Positions 1 through 9,358 are shown, counted from the stretch's first letter. The stretch is DNA of 54,040 bases from JAAYJR01 sp964495655 (GCA_964495655.1 CAZBWK010000009.1:1-54040); one strand, 5' to 3'. A program made the numbers and translations. Notes: generated by a model not told the origin, from the sequence alone.

Positions 1-75
1 CTGAACCAGCTTTCAAGTCTGAAATAAATATATATCAAATCAAAAATTATTATTTAAACTTAAATCTTTTTGTAA

Positions 76-945
76 ATGACAAACCGCAGGAACTTTATTA
101 AACAGGTTGCCGCTGCCGGAATTGCAAGCAGTATACCTTCGGCGCTCTATGCCGGTCAAAGTTCTGCTCAAACTATTCAACTCCTGATCAGGGGTGACGA
201 TATGGGCAAGAACTATGGAAGAACGCTTGGCTTTTTCAAATCTTTTAAGGAGGGGGTGCTTACATCTGCCAGCATAATGGTAACATCGGTATATTTTATG
301 GAGTCAGTTAAGTTTTGTAATGAAAATCCTAAACTGGCTGCAGGTGTTCATTCTGTAATAATCGACGGTACCCAAAGGCCGGTGCTGTCACCCAGGGAAG
401 TGCCCAGCCTGGTCGATCCCCGGGGATTTTTCTGGGATACCAATGAACAGTTTGAAGCAGCAAATCCCAAATTTGAGGAGATCGACAAGGAGATAAGGGC
501 ACAGGTAGGGAAGGCAAAGGCTGCCGGACTTAAATTTGTTTATGTGGATAACCACCGGGGTGGAGCCATTGTTGATGATGTTATTATGCAAATTTGTAAG
601 GAGCAGAAATTAATTTATGGCCGTGATTATGAAGGAGAGCTTTATGGTTATAAACGTGTAAGCCTTATGAAAGGTGAAAGGTTCCCCAGCCAGGAGCTGC
701 CTGACGGTGGCAGGGCTTACTATGCTGCCCCCGCATTGACGGAAGAGGAAAAACAGGTCTTTTTTGATAATCTTTCAGCTCTGAAACCTGGCAAATGGAT
801 TGCAGTGGTTCACCCGGGCTGGGCTGATCCAAACCGCGCCAGCACAACTGAACTTATGTGTTCTCCCAAAACGAAAGAGATAATACAGAAGAAAAATATC
901 CGGCTTGTAAGTTACAGGGACCTCTGGAATGAAGAGTATGGGTAA
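76..945 (+). CDS. YdjC/ChbG-family carbohydrate deacetylase, Tat-like signal
   Basis: This protein is a likely metal-dependent deacetylase of acetylated sugars (YdjC/ChbG/HpnK family; the characterised ChbG removes one acetyl group from chito-oligosaccharides). The expected metal site is visible as the RGDDMG motif (Asp41, Asp42), His92 in a G-x-H segment and His160 in VDNH, with a late HPGWAD motif typical of the family. The length of 289 aa fits the family. The N-terminus NRRNFIKQ followed by a hydrophobic Ala-rich stretch and an ALYA site resembles a Tat or Sec signal, so a periplasmic location is inferred. The ATG at 76 directly precedes this signal. The next gene is a paralogue (about 60% alike by eye). 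True substrate unknown; amino-sugar N-acetyl groups are most likely. Confidence 0.8.
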   Translation: MTNRRNFIKQVAAAGIASSIPSALYAGQSSAQTIQLLIRGDDMGKNYGRTLGFFKSFKEGVLTSASIMVTSVYFMESVKFCNENPKLAAGVHSVIIDGTQRPVLSPREVPSLVDPRGFFWDTNEQFEAANPKFEEIDKEIRAQVGKAKAAGLKFVYVDNHRGGAIVDDVIMQICKEQKLIYGRDYEGELYGYKRVSLMKGERFPSQELPDGGRAYYAAPALTEEEKQVFFDNLSALKPGKWIAVVHPGWADPNRASTTELMCSPKTKEIIQKKNIRLVSYRDLWNEEYG

Positions 946-1022
946 AAACCTGAATAATAAACAGAAGAATCTGTATAAATTTCTATTAGTTAAAACATTA
1001 CACAATATAAGAAGGTATAATT

Positions 1023-1898
1023 ATGAAAAATAAATTACGCAATCATACAATTCCGATGAGATCAATTGTGTTGATCCTTATGGTTCTGTTGTTACAGAGT
1101 GTATTCACAGGCTGCAACAGGAATAAAATTTATCTTATCGTCCGTGGTGATGATATGGGTAAAAATTTCGGACGTACTGAAGGTTTTATCAAATCTTTCG
1201 AAGAGGGAATCCTTACATCTGCAAGCATAATGGCTACAGGATTATATTTTGATGAGGCAGTGAAATATTGTAAAGACCATCCCGAATTAGCTGCAGGTAT
1301 ACATATAACGCTTGCTGACGGAACGCAGCGCCCGGTTCTTTCTCCGGAAGAGGTACCCGGCCTGGTGAACGCCAGAGGATTCTTTTTTGAAAGCGCTGAT
1401 GAAATTGAGAATCCCAGCGAAGAGGAGATGGAAAAAGAGATCAGGGCACAGGTGAAGAAGGCAAGGGACAGCGGACTTCATTTTGTGTATCTCGACTGGC
1501 ACAGGGGAGTGCCTCCGGCAGCAGAGCCGATCATTGCCAAAGTATGTGAAGATGAGAAATTAATTTACGGGCCTACCAGAGCGCTTACTAAATATGGTTA
1601 TGAACGTATCAGCCTTCTTAAAGGTGAGACTTTCCCGAGCGTCACCCTGCCTGACGGACAAAAAGCTTATTACGGAGGGCCGGCAAACAGTAAGGAAAAT
1701 GAGGAGGCTTTTTATGAAGGACTGGCTAACCTGAAGCCTGGTAAGTGGATCACAGTGATTCATCCGGGCTGGGCTGATGCAAACAGGGCCAGCACTACTA
1801 AAATCCTTTGTTCTGAAAGGACTAAAGAGATAATAAAACAGAAAAATATTAAAATATTAAGCTATAACGATATCTGGGAAAAAGAATTCGGAAAATAA
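1023..1898 (+). CDS. YdjC/ChbG-family deacetylase, predicted lipoprotein
   Basis: This is a paralogue of the preceding gene with the same deacetylase motifs: RGDDMG (Asp43, Asp44), His94 in GIHITLADG and His160 in LDWH, plus HPGWAD near the end. Unlike the first copy it begins with a charged stretch, a hydrophobic segment and a lipobox-like FTGC (Cys31), so it is probably a membrane-anchored lipoprotein. The two copies therefore keep the same catalytic residues but have different export signals. It ends 3 nt before the start of the membrane acyltransferase at 1902, so the two are almost certainly co-transcribed. Substrate unknown. Family assignment is firm, specificity is inference. Confidence 0.8.
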   Translation: MKNKLRNHTIPMRSIVLILMVLLLQSVFTGCNRNKIYLIVRGDDMGKNFGRTEGFIKSFEEGILTSASIMATGLYFDEAVKYCKDHPELAAGIHITLADGTQRPVLSPEEVPGLVNARGFFFESADEIENPSEEEMEKEIRAQVKKARDSGLHFVYLDWHRGVPPAAEPIIAKVCEDEKLIYGPTRALTKYGYERISLLKGETFPSVTLPDGQKAYYGGPANSKENEEAFYEGLANLKPGKWITVIHPGWADANRASTTKILCSERTKEIIKQKNIKILSYNDIWEKEFGK

Positions 1899-1901
1899 AG
1901 T

Positions 1902-3014
1902 ATGGAAAGTAATAAAGAAAATTCAGTTATTAAGGGACGGTTGAGATCGCTCGATGCTCTCAGAGGCTTTGATATGTTGTTGCTGGTAGGTATTGGCGGA
2001 GTCCTCAGGGCATTGCCTAAATTGTGGGATAATGCAGTGTTCCGGGCTATTGCAGATCAGTGTGGCCATACTGAGTGGCATGGCTTTCATCTTTGGGATT
2101 TGATATTTCCGCTATTTATATTTATGGTGGGTGCCAGTCTGCCGTTTGCAATAAACAACAGATTGCAACGAGGGTACAGCCGTAAGAAGCTTTATATACA
2201 TATTGTCCGGCGTACCCTGATACTCTTTTTACTGGGATTGATAATGAACGGATTGCTCGGTTTCAATTTTGAAAATTTGAAATTATGCGGCGTACTTCAG
2301 CGTATATCAGTGGCTTACTTTTTTGCTGCCATCATTGTCATGAATACCCGGATGAAAGGACAGGCGGTCATATCGGCATCCCTGCTAATTATCTACTGGT
2401 TGCTTATGATTTTGGTGCCGGTGCCCGGTTACGGGGCCGGAGTGATCACTCCGGAGGGTAACCTTCATACATACATCGACCAGCTTCTTCTTCCGGGAAG
2501 AATGAATAATGTTTTTTATGATGAAGACGGAATTTTACAGCAGATATCTTCAATAGCTGTTTGTCTGGCCGGTGTGGTGGCCGGACAATGGCTTAAATCA
2601 TCGAGAACAGATAATGCTAAGGTCAATGGCCTCTTAATTGCAGGTACAGTTTCAATACTGATTGCATTGTTGTGGGATTTGTCCTTCCCTATTATATTCA
2701 GATTGTGGTCAAGTTCTTATGCTATGCTGGTAATAGGTATAAGCTCTGTTTTACTTGGACTGTTTTACTGGCTGATAGATGTGAAGGGGTATCAGAAATG
2801 GGCATTCCCGTTCGTTGTGGTAGGACTCAATTCTATTACTATTTATGTGGCTTCAGGATTATTCGACTTTGGTTCGGTTGTCAGAGTTTTTGTTCATGGG
2901 TTTATTGACCACCTGGGTGCATTCAGGCCATTGTTTTGGGCATTGTGTATGCTGACAATAAAATGGCTTTTTGTCTATTTCCTTTATAAGAAAAAGATAT
3001 TTTTAAAGGTTTAG
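1902..3014 (+). CDS. HGSNAT/NagX-like transmembrane acyltransferase (DUF5009/COG4299)
   Basis: A polytopic membrane protein of 370 aa with about ten hydrophobic segments. The family includes lysosomal heparan-alpha-glucosaminide N-acetyltransferase, which moves an acetyl group from cytoplasmic acetyl-CoA to glucosamine on the far side of the membrane, and bacterial NagX proteins of amino-sugar pathways. The N-terminal RSLDALRGFDM motif is typical. The segment around residues 56-77 (GHTEWHGFHLWDLIFP) matches the family loop carrying the active-site histidine, here His56. The gene follows a deacetylase by 3 nt, which suggests linked handling of acetyl groups on sugars. A paralogue at 8005 lacks the histidine. 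Compartment and acceptor sugar are inferred. Confidence 0.75.
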   Translation: MESNKENSVIKGRLRSLDALRGFDMLLLVGIGGVLRALPKLWDNAVFRAIADQCGHTEWHGFHLWDLIFPLFIFMVGASLPFAINNRLQRGYSRKKLYIHIVRRTLILFLLGLIMNGLLGFNFENLKLCGVLQRISVAYFFAAIIVMNTRMKGQAVISASLLIIYWLLMILVPVPGYGAGVITPEGNLHTYIDQLLLPGRMNNVFYDEDGILQQISSIAVCLAGVVAGQWLKSSRTDNAKVNGLLIAGTVSILIALLWDLSFPIIFRLWSSSYAMLVIGISSVLLGLFYWLIDVKGYQKWAFPFVVVGLNSITIYVASGLFDFGSVVRVFVHGFIDHLGAFRPLFWALCMLTIKWLFVYFLYKKKIFLKV

Positions 3015-3041
3015 CTATATAGTTTTTGTATATTTATTTTT

Positions 3042-3134
3042 CCGTCGGCTAAAGCCGACGGCAAGGGATAAGGCACAGATAATGGCAGATGGTTTGTCCT
3101 AGCCTTATCCTTTGCTGTTCGCCTGAGCGAACGG
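3042..3134. repeat. REPIN-like inverted-repeat element, copy 1
   Basis: A 93-bp element made of two 33-bp arms in inverted orientation (3042-3074 and 3102-3134) around a 27-nt spacer. Each arm holds its own short hairpin (CCGTCGGC/GCCGACGG with loop TAAA at 3042-3061; GTTCGC/GCGAAC with loop CTGA at 3117-3132), followed inward by a GGATAAGGC segment that pairs with GCCTTATCC of the other arm. The whole unit can fold as a long stem with two terminal hairpins. Closely related copies lie at 9198-9291 and 15415-15505. The stem loops may also slow transcription or protect the upstream mRNA. Confidence 0.8.
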
Positions 3135-3173
3135 ATTTGAGATTTGGAAGCATTTAATTTTAATTTAATTTTT

Positions 3174-4055
3174 ATGAAAAAACTATTATTACTAACTATT
3201 TTTTTAATTGCGGGATTTGCCGGCTTTTCACAGTATACCCGCTATGAAAGGTTCCGCACAAGGCCTGAACTGACCTATGTGACAAAATCTGATATTGCAT
3301 ATTACAGTGATCAGGTTAATGCCGCTGATAAAGACAAACACGAGAAATGCCGGCTGGATATCTATTATCCTGAAGGAGTTAAGGGATTCCCGACTATTGT
3401 CTGGTTTCACGGCGGGGGACTGACTGGCGGGGATAAAACGCAGGAGTATCCGCATCTTTTAAAGGAGAATGGCGTGTGTATCGTAAATGCCAATTACAGG
3501 ATGTACCCTGATGCTAAGTGTCCGGATTACATTGAGGATGCGGCAGCTGCAATAGCATGGACTTTTAAAAATATCGAAAGTTATGGCGGTGACCCTGAGC
3601 TGATATTTGTGTCAGGGCATTCGGCCGGTGGTTATTTAACAAGTATGGTGGGAATGGATAAGCAATGGCTTGCTGCTCATAATATCGACGCCGATAATTT
3701 AGCCGGATTGCTGCCCCTGAGCGGACATGTTATCACTCATTTTAATATACGAAAAGAGAGAGGCATCCCAAACGGACAGCCTTTGGTTGATGAGTTTGCC
3801 CCTATGTATCATGTGAGGGCCGATTCGCCTCCGCTTGTGTTGATAACGGGAGACAGGGAACTTGAACTGTTGGGCAGGTACGAGGAGAATGCCTATATGG
3901 CACGAATGATGAAACATAACGGGCATGAAGAAACCTATTTATATGAACTCCAGGGTTTCGACCACGAGATGGAAGAGCCTGCATCTTTTTTAATACTTGA
4001 ATTCATATATAAAACCATGCAAAAGAAAGATAAACTGAGGAAACCGTCCGAATAA
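3174..4055 (+). CDS. Secreted alpha/beta-hydrolase, carbohydrate esterase-like
   Basis: A 293-residue serine hydrolase of the lipase/esterase (BD-FAE or hormone-sensitive-lipase-like) group. Visible features are the oxyanion motif HGGGLTGGD (79-87), the nucleophile elbow GHSAGG with Ser150, a probable acid at Asp227 (LVLITGDREL) and His264 (GFDHE). The start is taken at the ATG at 3174 because it gives a clean Sec signal (MKKLLLLTIF... ending near FSQ); an in-frame TTG at 3144 would put ten residues ahead of it. It lies 11 nt before the GH36 gene, so it probably deacylates the same glycan in the periplasm. The exact ester is not known. Confidence 0.75.
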   Translation: MKKLLLLTIFLIAGFAGFSQYTRYERFRTRPELTYVTKSDIAYYSDQVNAADKDKHEKCRLDIYYPEGVKGFPTIVWFHGGGLTGGDKTQEYPHLLKENGVCIVNANYRMYPDAKCPDYIEDAAAAIAWTFKNIESYGGDPELIFVSGHSAGGYLTSMVGMDKQWLAAHNIDADNLAGLLPLSGHVITHFNIRKERGIPNGQPLVDEFAPMYHVRADSPPLVLITGDRELELLGRYEENAYMARMMKHNGHEETYLYELQGFDHEMEEPASFLILEFIYKTMQKKDKLRKPSE

Positions 4056-4066
4056 CCATATCTGTT

Positions 4067-6346
4067 ATGAATTTAAAGACAGGATTATCCCTGCTGATTT
4101 TAATGCTGGTGTTGTTTGCATGCGACAGAGGTAGTTCAGGGGATAAATATTACAGGTTCAGGTTAAAAATTGCCGACGAGTCGGTTATTGTTAAGAGTAA
4201 AGACCTGTTGATCAGTAATACTTTCCGGCAACCTCTGTTTGCTGATGCTTCAACGGATAATCATAACTGGAAACTAAATAACAGTGCTGAAAGGGAAGAA
4301 TCTTTCGCTGCAGTGGATGGTACTTTATCCAGTGATGTTTTTATTTCTGTAGACGGATTGCTTGAGCGAAAGTCCTGGATATCAAAAGATAAAGATGTTG
4401 TAGCTTTTCAGCACGTTTTCACAAACACAACAGATAAAGATATCAGGCTTAAGGGTTTATATCCTCTCTATGTTACCGGACAGCAGGATTTTTTCGGTAC
4501 GAAAGGACATTTTCGTGTTCTGACCCAGAAAAGTGAGAAAAACGGACTTCCCGGGGTCGAAATGCCGGCCAGGGGAGAGGTGATCAGGAGCGATCCGTTT
4601 CTTATCATTAATGATCCGGAGGATAATGATAATCTGTTGGTTGGCGCCCAAAGCTATTATCTGCATCTTTTTGAATTAAACATCGAATGTGATTCCGGCG
4701 ACGATGGTGAACTGGAAGTTACATTAGAGGCTGACTGTAATTTTGGAGAAGTTACCGTGCCTCCCGGCTCTTCAAGGGAGAGTCAGTGGATCGTTCTGTC
4801 ACGCAGTAAGGACCCGCATAAGCTAATCAGTGATTTTACAAGAAGGACAAATAACCTGTATGAAAGAGAAAAACCTGCCGGAAGGCCCCCCTCGGTATAT
4901 TGCGCCTTTTATTATTACGGACTGGGGTATAATGAGGAGTATTTTAACAGTGATGTTGCTGCATTTGAAGCAGATCCGTTACCATTTGATGTATTTCAGA
5001 TTGATGCCTGCTGGCAGCAGAATTACGGACATGATTTTGAGTATGATGAAAGTGTCTTCCCGTCGGGCATGAAGGCGGCGGCTGACAGGATAAGGTCTCT
5101 TGGTTATAAGCCGGGAATATGGACTGCTCCCTATATTGTTAAGATTGACTGGACAAATCCTGAAACTGATATTATTAAGAAACATCCTGAGTGGCTGTTG
5201 AAAAACAGTAAAGGACAGTTATGTACATGGCTTAGCTATTTTATTCTTGATCCAACATGTCCCGGAGTTACTGAATACCTGGAGAGATCGTACCGGAAAC
5301 TGGCAGATGAGTGGGGCTTCGAATATTTTAAGTTTGACTTTATGCGTGCCATCTTTTCAGACCCTGATGCACAGTTTTATGATAAGTGCTCTACATCTCT
5401 TGAGGCATACCGTAAAGGTCTTAAGGCAATAAGGAGAGGGGTCGGTGATTCATATATTTCAGTATGCGGAGGCCATTACGGAGCTTCATACGGGATAGCC
5501 GATTCGCAACGTTCGGGCAGTGACACAAGATCTGTCTGGAATGAAAAGGAGTTGCCAAAGTACAGGCAGAATATATTGAGGACATGGATGTCAGATTACT
5601 GGCATGTCGACCCTGATGCCATGTCAATCCGCCGGCAGGGTACTCCCTTGCCTGGTACGAATAATAAGTCACTTGGATTGTTTACCAACGAAGAGGCAAA
5701 AACCAATCTGCTGAATCAGTTCATCGGAGGCGGAATGGTATGCTTTGGTGAGGATTTTTCAACTATTGATGATGACAGGAAGGAGCTCTACCGGCATGTC
5801 ATACCATCTGTGAATTCTCCCTCCAAGGCTTTGGATATTTTTGATCCTTTTTGCCCCAATATTATGATTACCCATATTCATCCGGTTTGCAATGATCTTC
5901 CTGAATGGGCAACTATATCTGTAGTTAACTGGTCAGATACTGTAAAGGATTATGAGATCATCCTGGATGAGATGATAACCGGGAAAATTAAAAGTGACCT
6001 GTTTATTGTGTCTGAATTCTTTACACAAAAAGTACCCGGATTGATAAAAAGAGGGCAAATGATGATCGTTTACGACCAGAAACCTCATCAAAGTCAGCTT
6101 TTCAGGATTATGCCATGGGACGGACAAACTCCTGTGCTGGTGAATACCGACCTCCATCTGTCGGGCGGAGGGGTTGAAGTAACTGAATGGAAAACTGATG
6201 ACGGAAAAATATCCGGGAGCATCAATACCCGCTGGAATTATCCGGTCAGGTTAACTGTTGCTGTCCCTGAAACAGGTGAGCCGGGTTATAAAACTGAAAT
6301 TATTACTCTGGCCCCCGGGGAGAGTGATTTTTCTTTGGATTATTGA
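4067..6346 (+). CDS. GH36-type alpha-galactosidase, predicted lipoprotein
   Basis: A 759-residue glycoside hydrolase of clan GH-D, closest by motif to GH36 (alpha-galactosidase or alpha-N-acetylgalactosaminidase, retaining). An N-terminal beta-sandwich region (about 25-270) is followed by the TIM barrel with FQIDACW, the nucleophile motif KFDF (Asp424) and the acid/base motif RSGSDTR (Asp486), then a C-terminal beta domain. The N-terminus ends in a lipobox-like LFAC, so it should be a lipoprotein. The gene follows the esterase at 3174 closely and is followed by an intrinsic terminator at 6437. GH27 is excluded by size and domain layout. The aglycone specificity cannot be read from sequence. 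Confidence 0.8.
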   Translation: MNLKTGLSLLILMLVLFACDRGSSGDKYYRFRLKIADESVIVKSKDLLISNTFRQPLFADASTDNHNWKLNNSAEREESFAAVDGTLSSDVFISVDGLLERKSWISKDKDVVAFQHVFTNTTDKDIRLKGLYPLYVTGQQDFFGTKGHFRVLTQKSEKNGLPGVEMPARGEVIRSDPFLIINDPEDNDNLLVGAQSYYLHLFELNIECDSGDDGELEVTLEADCNFGEVTVPPGSSRESQWIVLSRSKDPHKLISDFTRRTNNLYEREKPAGRPPSVYCAFYYYGLGYNEEYFNSDVAAFEADPLPFDVFQIDACWQQNYGHDFEYDESVFPSGMKAAADRIRSLGYKPGIWTAPYIVKIDWTNPETDIIKKHPEWLLKNSKGQLCTWLSYFILDPTCPGVTEYLERSYRKLADEWGFEYFKFDFMRAIFSDPDAQFYDKCSTSLEAYRKGLKAIRRGVGDSYISVCGGHYGASYGIADSQRSGSDTRSVWNEKELPKYRQNILRTWMSDYWHVDPDAMSIRRQGTPLPGTNNKSLGLFTNEEAKTNLLNQFIGGGMVCFGEDFSTIDDDRKELYRHVIPSVNSPSKALDIFDPFCPNIMITHIHPVCNDLPEWATISVVNWSDTVKDYEIILDEMITGKIKSDLFIVSEFFTQKVPGLIKRGQMMIVYDQKPHQSQLFRIMPWDGQTPVLVNTDLHLSGGGVEVTEWKTDDGKISGSINTRWNYPVRLTVAVPETGEPGYKTEIITLAPGESDFSLDY

Positions 6347-6436
6347 TGAGCTGATTTTTATGTCTGATTTGTGACTTAAATTATTTGATTGAATAAGCGT
6401 TATTACTGATTTGTATTTGATAAAATATTAATGACA

Positions 6437-6468
6437 CCGGTATCTTTAATCCTGATACTGGCTTTTTT
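6437..6468 (+). terminator. Intrinsic terminator after the GH36 gene
   Basis: Stem CCGGTATC (6437-6444) pairs with GATACTGG (6454-6461), eight base pairs with one G-U, with a 9-nt loop and the tail CTTTTTT. It lies about 90 nt past the stop codon of the glycosidase. A second inverted repeat, TGCCGG/CCGGCA at 6493-6498 and 6513-6518, lies farther on without a T tract. The rest of the 280-nt gap is AT-rich and I see no gene in it. Confidence 0.65.
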
Positions 6469-6626
6469 ATGATTGAGAATAAAAAATTGTTTTGCCGGCT
6501 TTGCTGAGGGGTCCGGCACAAAATATTTAAAGCTATGAAACGAGCATCTAAAATATTTACACCCAAGGTGATGATTAAAAATGCAAGTTCCATATGATAC
6601 CTTTGAAAATCATTAATTTTAATCAT

Positions 6627-7979
6627 ATGAATGATAAATTAAAAAGAAGAGAGTTTTTAAAAAACACGACAGCTGCAGGCCTCGGACTGGCTTGCAGTCC
6701 GGGACTGGCTTTCGGGCAGTCACCTGCCGCCAGACTGCCTGATGTGTCCGTCGGAGTGATTGGCGTGGGAAGCCGCGGAAGAGGCCTGTTAAACCTTCTG
6801 GCAAAGTATGATAATGTCAGGATACCTGCTATTTGTGATATTAATTCAGAATCATTAGCCCTGACGCAAACTGCACTTGCGAATAACGGAAAGGAGAGGG
6901 CAGCGGAGTATACCGGCGACGATCATGCATATAAAAAGTTGCTTGACCGCAATGATATTGACAGCGTTATAATCACTACCCCCTGGGAGTGGCATGTTCC
7001 TATGGGAGTTGATGCCATGAAAGCCGGTAAATATGTGGGGCTGGAAATGCCTGCTGCCATCACTGTTGAGGGGTGCTGGGAACTGGTTAATGTGCATGAA
7101 GCGACAGGGTCTCACCTGATGTTTCTTGAGAATTGTTGCTACGGCAGGGAGACAATGGCTGTTTTGCAAATGATACGGGATGGTTTGTTTGGAACACCGG
7201 TACATGCTACCTGCGGATACCGCCACTCTTTCTGGGGCTCAAGGTCATTTATTGATTTTAAAGGCGATTCCTCAGATGAGATCTACTGGAGAAACCAGCA
7301 CTACCTGAACAGGAACGCTGACCTTTATCCTACTCACGGGATAGGCCCTGTGGCTAACTGGTTTAATATTGACCGCGGAAACCGGTTTTTATATCTCACC
7401 TCAACAGCTACTAAATCGAAAGGGATATATGAATATATAAAAAGCCATCCCGACGGAGGGTCTGACCATCCCAATGCTAAACTGGACTGGAAACTGGGTG
7501 ATATAGTAACAACTATAATAAAGACCTCAGAGGGGGAGACTATAGTAATTAACTTTGAGCTGAACCTTCCAAGGCCATATTCGCGTGATTATTCATTGCA
7601 CGGAACTAGTGGATTGTGGAGTGGTGAGTATATGCGCAGAGGTATTTATATTGAGGGAAAATCTCCACGGACTCACCAGTGGGAAACAGGAGAGGCATAT
7701 GACGAGTATATGAAAAAGTATGATCATCCGTTGTGGAAGAACCATGAAGAAGAAGCAAAAAATGCAGGGCACGGAGGGATCGACTATTTTATGATCCGTG
7801 CTTTTGTTGAATGTGCAAGCCAAAATCTGTACCCTCCTATAGATGTTTATGATGCAGCTTCCTGGAGTGTGATCGTTCCCTTATCCGAAAAGTCAATACT
7901 TGGTGGCAGTGAACCGGTATTCTTCCCTGATTTTACTAAAGGACAATGGATGGTGAGAAGACCGTCGTTCGGAATTTGA
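6627..7979 (+). CDS. GH109-type alpha-N-acetylgalactosaminidase-like protein
   Basis: A 450-residue Gfo/Idh/MocA-fold protein that fits GH109, the NAD-dependent alpha-N-acetylgalactosaminidases. After a Tat-like N-terminus (KRREFLK plus hydrophobic stretch to LAFG) comes the Rossmann motif VGVIGVGSRGRG (42-53). The EKP lysine of ordinary sugar dehydrogenases is replaced by GLEMP (139-142), while GH109-like segments are present: LENCCYGRETMAVLQM (167-182), YPTHGIGP with His237, and a terminal PDFTKGQW. The ATG at 6627 is chosen over an in-frame ATG at 6594 because it puts the RR motif next to the start. Secretion to the periplasm is inferred. A different activity on alpha-glycosides via the same oxidation-elimination chemistry remains possible. 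Confidence 0.7.
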   Translation: MNDKLKRREFLKNTTAAGLGLACSPGLAFGQSPAARLPDVSVGVIGVGSRGRGLLNLLAKYDNVRIPAICDINSESLALTQTALANNGKERAAEYTGDDHAYKKLLDRNDIDSVIITTPWEWHVPMGVDAMKAGKYVGLEMPAAITVEGCWELVNVHEATGSHLMFLENCCYGRETMAVLQMIRDGLFGTPVHATCGYRHSFWGSRSFIDFKGDSSDEIYWRNQHYLNRNADLYPTHGIGPVANWFNIDRGNRFLYLTSTATKSKGIYEYIKSHPDGGSDHPNAKLDWKLGDIVTTIIKTSEGETIVINFELNLPRPYSRDYSLHGTSGLWSGEYMRRGIYIEGKSPRTHQWETGEAYDEYMKKYDHPLWKNHEEEAKNAGHGGIDYFMIRAFVECASQNLYPPIDVYDAASWSVIVPLSEKSILGGSEPVFFPDFTKGQWMVRRPSFGI

Positions 7980-8004
7980 AAGTTATTTTACTTATAAAAC
8001 TTTT

Positions 8005-9138
8005 ATGGAACTAAATCAAAAGATAGCCGACAGGGTAATCAGCGTGGATGTTCTGCGCGGCTTTGCAATGTTTATTATTTTGTCGACCCAGATTGGCGGC
8101 GCTCCCATTTTCAGGACTTTTAACAATATGGTGTATGGTCAAGCCTGGCCGGAAATTGTTAAGGTAATTATGTCTAATCCGGCGATCAGCATTGCTAATG
8201 TAGCACAACCCATGTTTGTTTTTGTTGTGGGGGTGGTTCTGCCCTTTTCACTGAAAAAAAGGCTCCTGAAAAATGGCAAGAGAAAGGTGTATACCCATGT
8301 TGTTGTCCGGTCGGTTATACTTTTTATCTGCGGACTTATAGCCGGGGGTAAATTGTTAAACATGCAGTTTGATAAAGTGTACTGGTATAATAATGTTTTG
8401 GAATATATCAGCATAAGCTATCTGGTTTGCTCGTTCATTGTTATAAATACCCCAAAGAAGGCACATTATATTATTGCAGGATCCTTACTCCTTATATATT
8501 GGTGTGTATGGCTTTTCATACCTGCGCCCGGATGGGATGGGGATATTTTTTCACAGGAGATGAATATCGGGATCTATATCGATCAGGTAGTCTTGGGTTC
8601 TCATGGCCATCCCTTTAAAGGTTGGACGGCAGTGATAAATAGTGTCGGCCATATCATCCAGGTACTCCTGGGAGTGTTGGCGGGCCATGTGATATTCGGG
8701 AAAAAAGACAAGACAGAAAAGACTAAGAATTTGCTGCTTATTGGAATAGTTATGGTAGTGGCAGGTTTGATATGGAGCCTGGTATACCCCGTAATAGGCA
8801 GAAACTGGTCAAGCTCCTTTGCACTGGTAACAGCAGGTATCTCAACTTTATTGCTGGCACTTCTCTATCATGTGATAGATGTTAAGGGTTATATCAAATG
8901 GTCATTTTTCTTTTTTATATTCGGAGTTAACTCAATTGCTATCTATATGATGGCCCACACCTTTGATTTCAGACATATAGGCAATGTGGTAGTGGGTGGC
9001 TCTGACCGCCATCCGTTCGGGATCAGTGGTTATTTTCCGGAAGATGTGAGGCTATTCATTCAGGCATTGGCTGCCATGGCTGTGATGTGGCTGATAATGT
9101 ACTATATGTACAGAAAGAAAACATTTATTAAAATATAG
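8005..9138 (+). CDS. HGSNAT/NagX-like membrane protein lacking the family histidine
   Basis: A 377-residue polytopic membrane protein and paralogue of the protein at 1902: it shares the VDVLRGFAM start, the FSLKKRL loop and the C-terminal MYRKKTFIKI. The loop that should carry the active-site histidine is changed. Where the paralogue has GHTEWHGFHLWDLIFP, this one reads MSNPAISIANVAQP (56-69), with neither the His nor the Asp. It may therefore have a different mechanism, be a transporter-like or scaffold version, or be inactive. It follows the GH109 gene by 25 nt and is probably co-transcribed with it. The REPIN-like element at 9198 follows. Confidence 0.7.
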   Translation: MELNQKIADRVISVDVLRGFAMFIILSTQIGGAPIFRTFNNMVYGQAWPEIVKVIMSNPAISIANVAQPMFVFVVGVVLPFSLKKRLLKNGKRKVYTHVVVRSVILFICGLIAGGKLLNMQFDKVYWYNNVLEYISISYLVCSFIVINTPKKAHYIIAGSLLLIYWCVWLFIPAPGWDGDIFSQEMNIGIYIDQVVLGSHGHPFKGWTAVINSVGHIIQVLLGVLAGHVIFGKKDKTEKTKNLLLIGIVMVVAGLIWSLVYPVIGRNWSSSFALVTAGISTLLLALLYHVIDVKGYIKWSFFFFIFGVNSIAIYMMAHTFDFRHIGNVVVGGSDRHPFGISGYFPEDVRLFIQALAAMAVMWLIMYYMYRKKTFIKI

Positions 9139-9197
9139 TAATCAATTTCAGGTGTACACCAGGGAAATATGTATCAGGGTCAGTTGGGATAAGCAAT

Positions 9198-9291
9198 CCA
9201 TTCGCTCAAGCAAACAGCAATGAATAAGGCTCCGATGATGGCATCCAGATTGTTCAATGCTTAATCTATTGCCGTTGGCTTCAGCCAACGG
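9198..9291. repeat. REPIN-like inverted-repeat element, copy 2
   Basis: A 94-bp element with arms at 9198-9230 and 9259-9291, each aligning base for base with the arms of the element at 3042. The right arm keeps a perfect hairpin (CCGTTGGC/GCCAACGG around 9272-9291). The left arm is decayed (TTCGCTCAAGCAAACAGC), so this copy looks older. It fills the gap between the membrane protein and the SASA esterase. Confidence 0.7.
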
Positions 9292-9358
9292 ATTTAAAAT
9301 GAGATTTTTACAACACATCAAATATAATTAATTGAGATTTTTTAATTGTTGTATAACT

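Noticed and set aside
6855..7226. A 123-residue minus-strand frame inside the GH109-type gene
   Set aside because: It is fully antisense to a well-supported gene and lacks family features.
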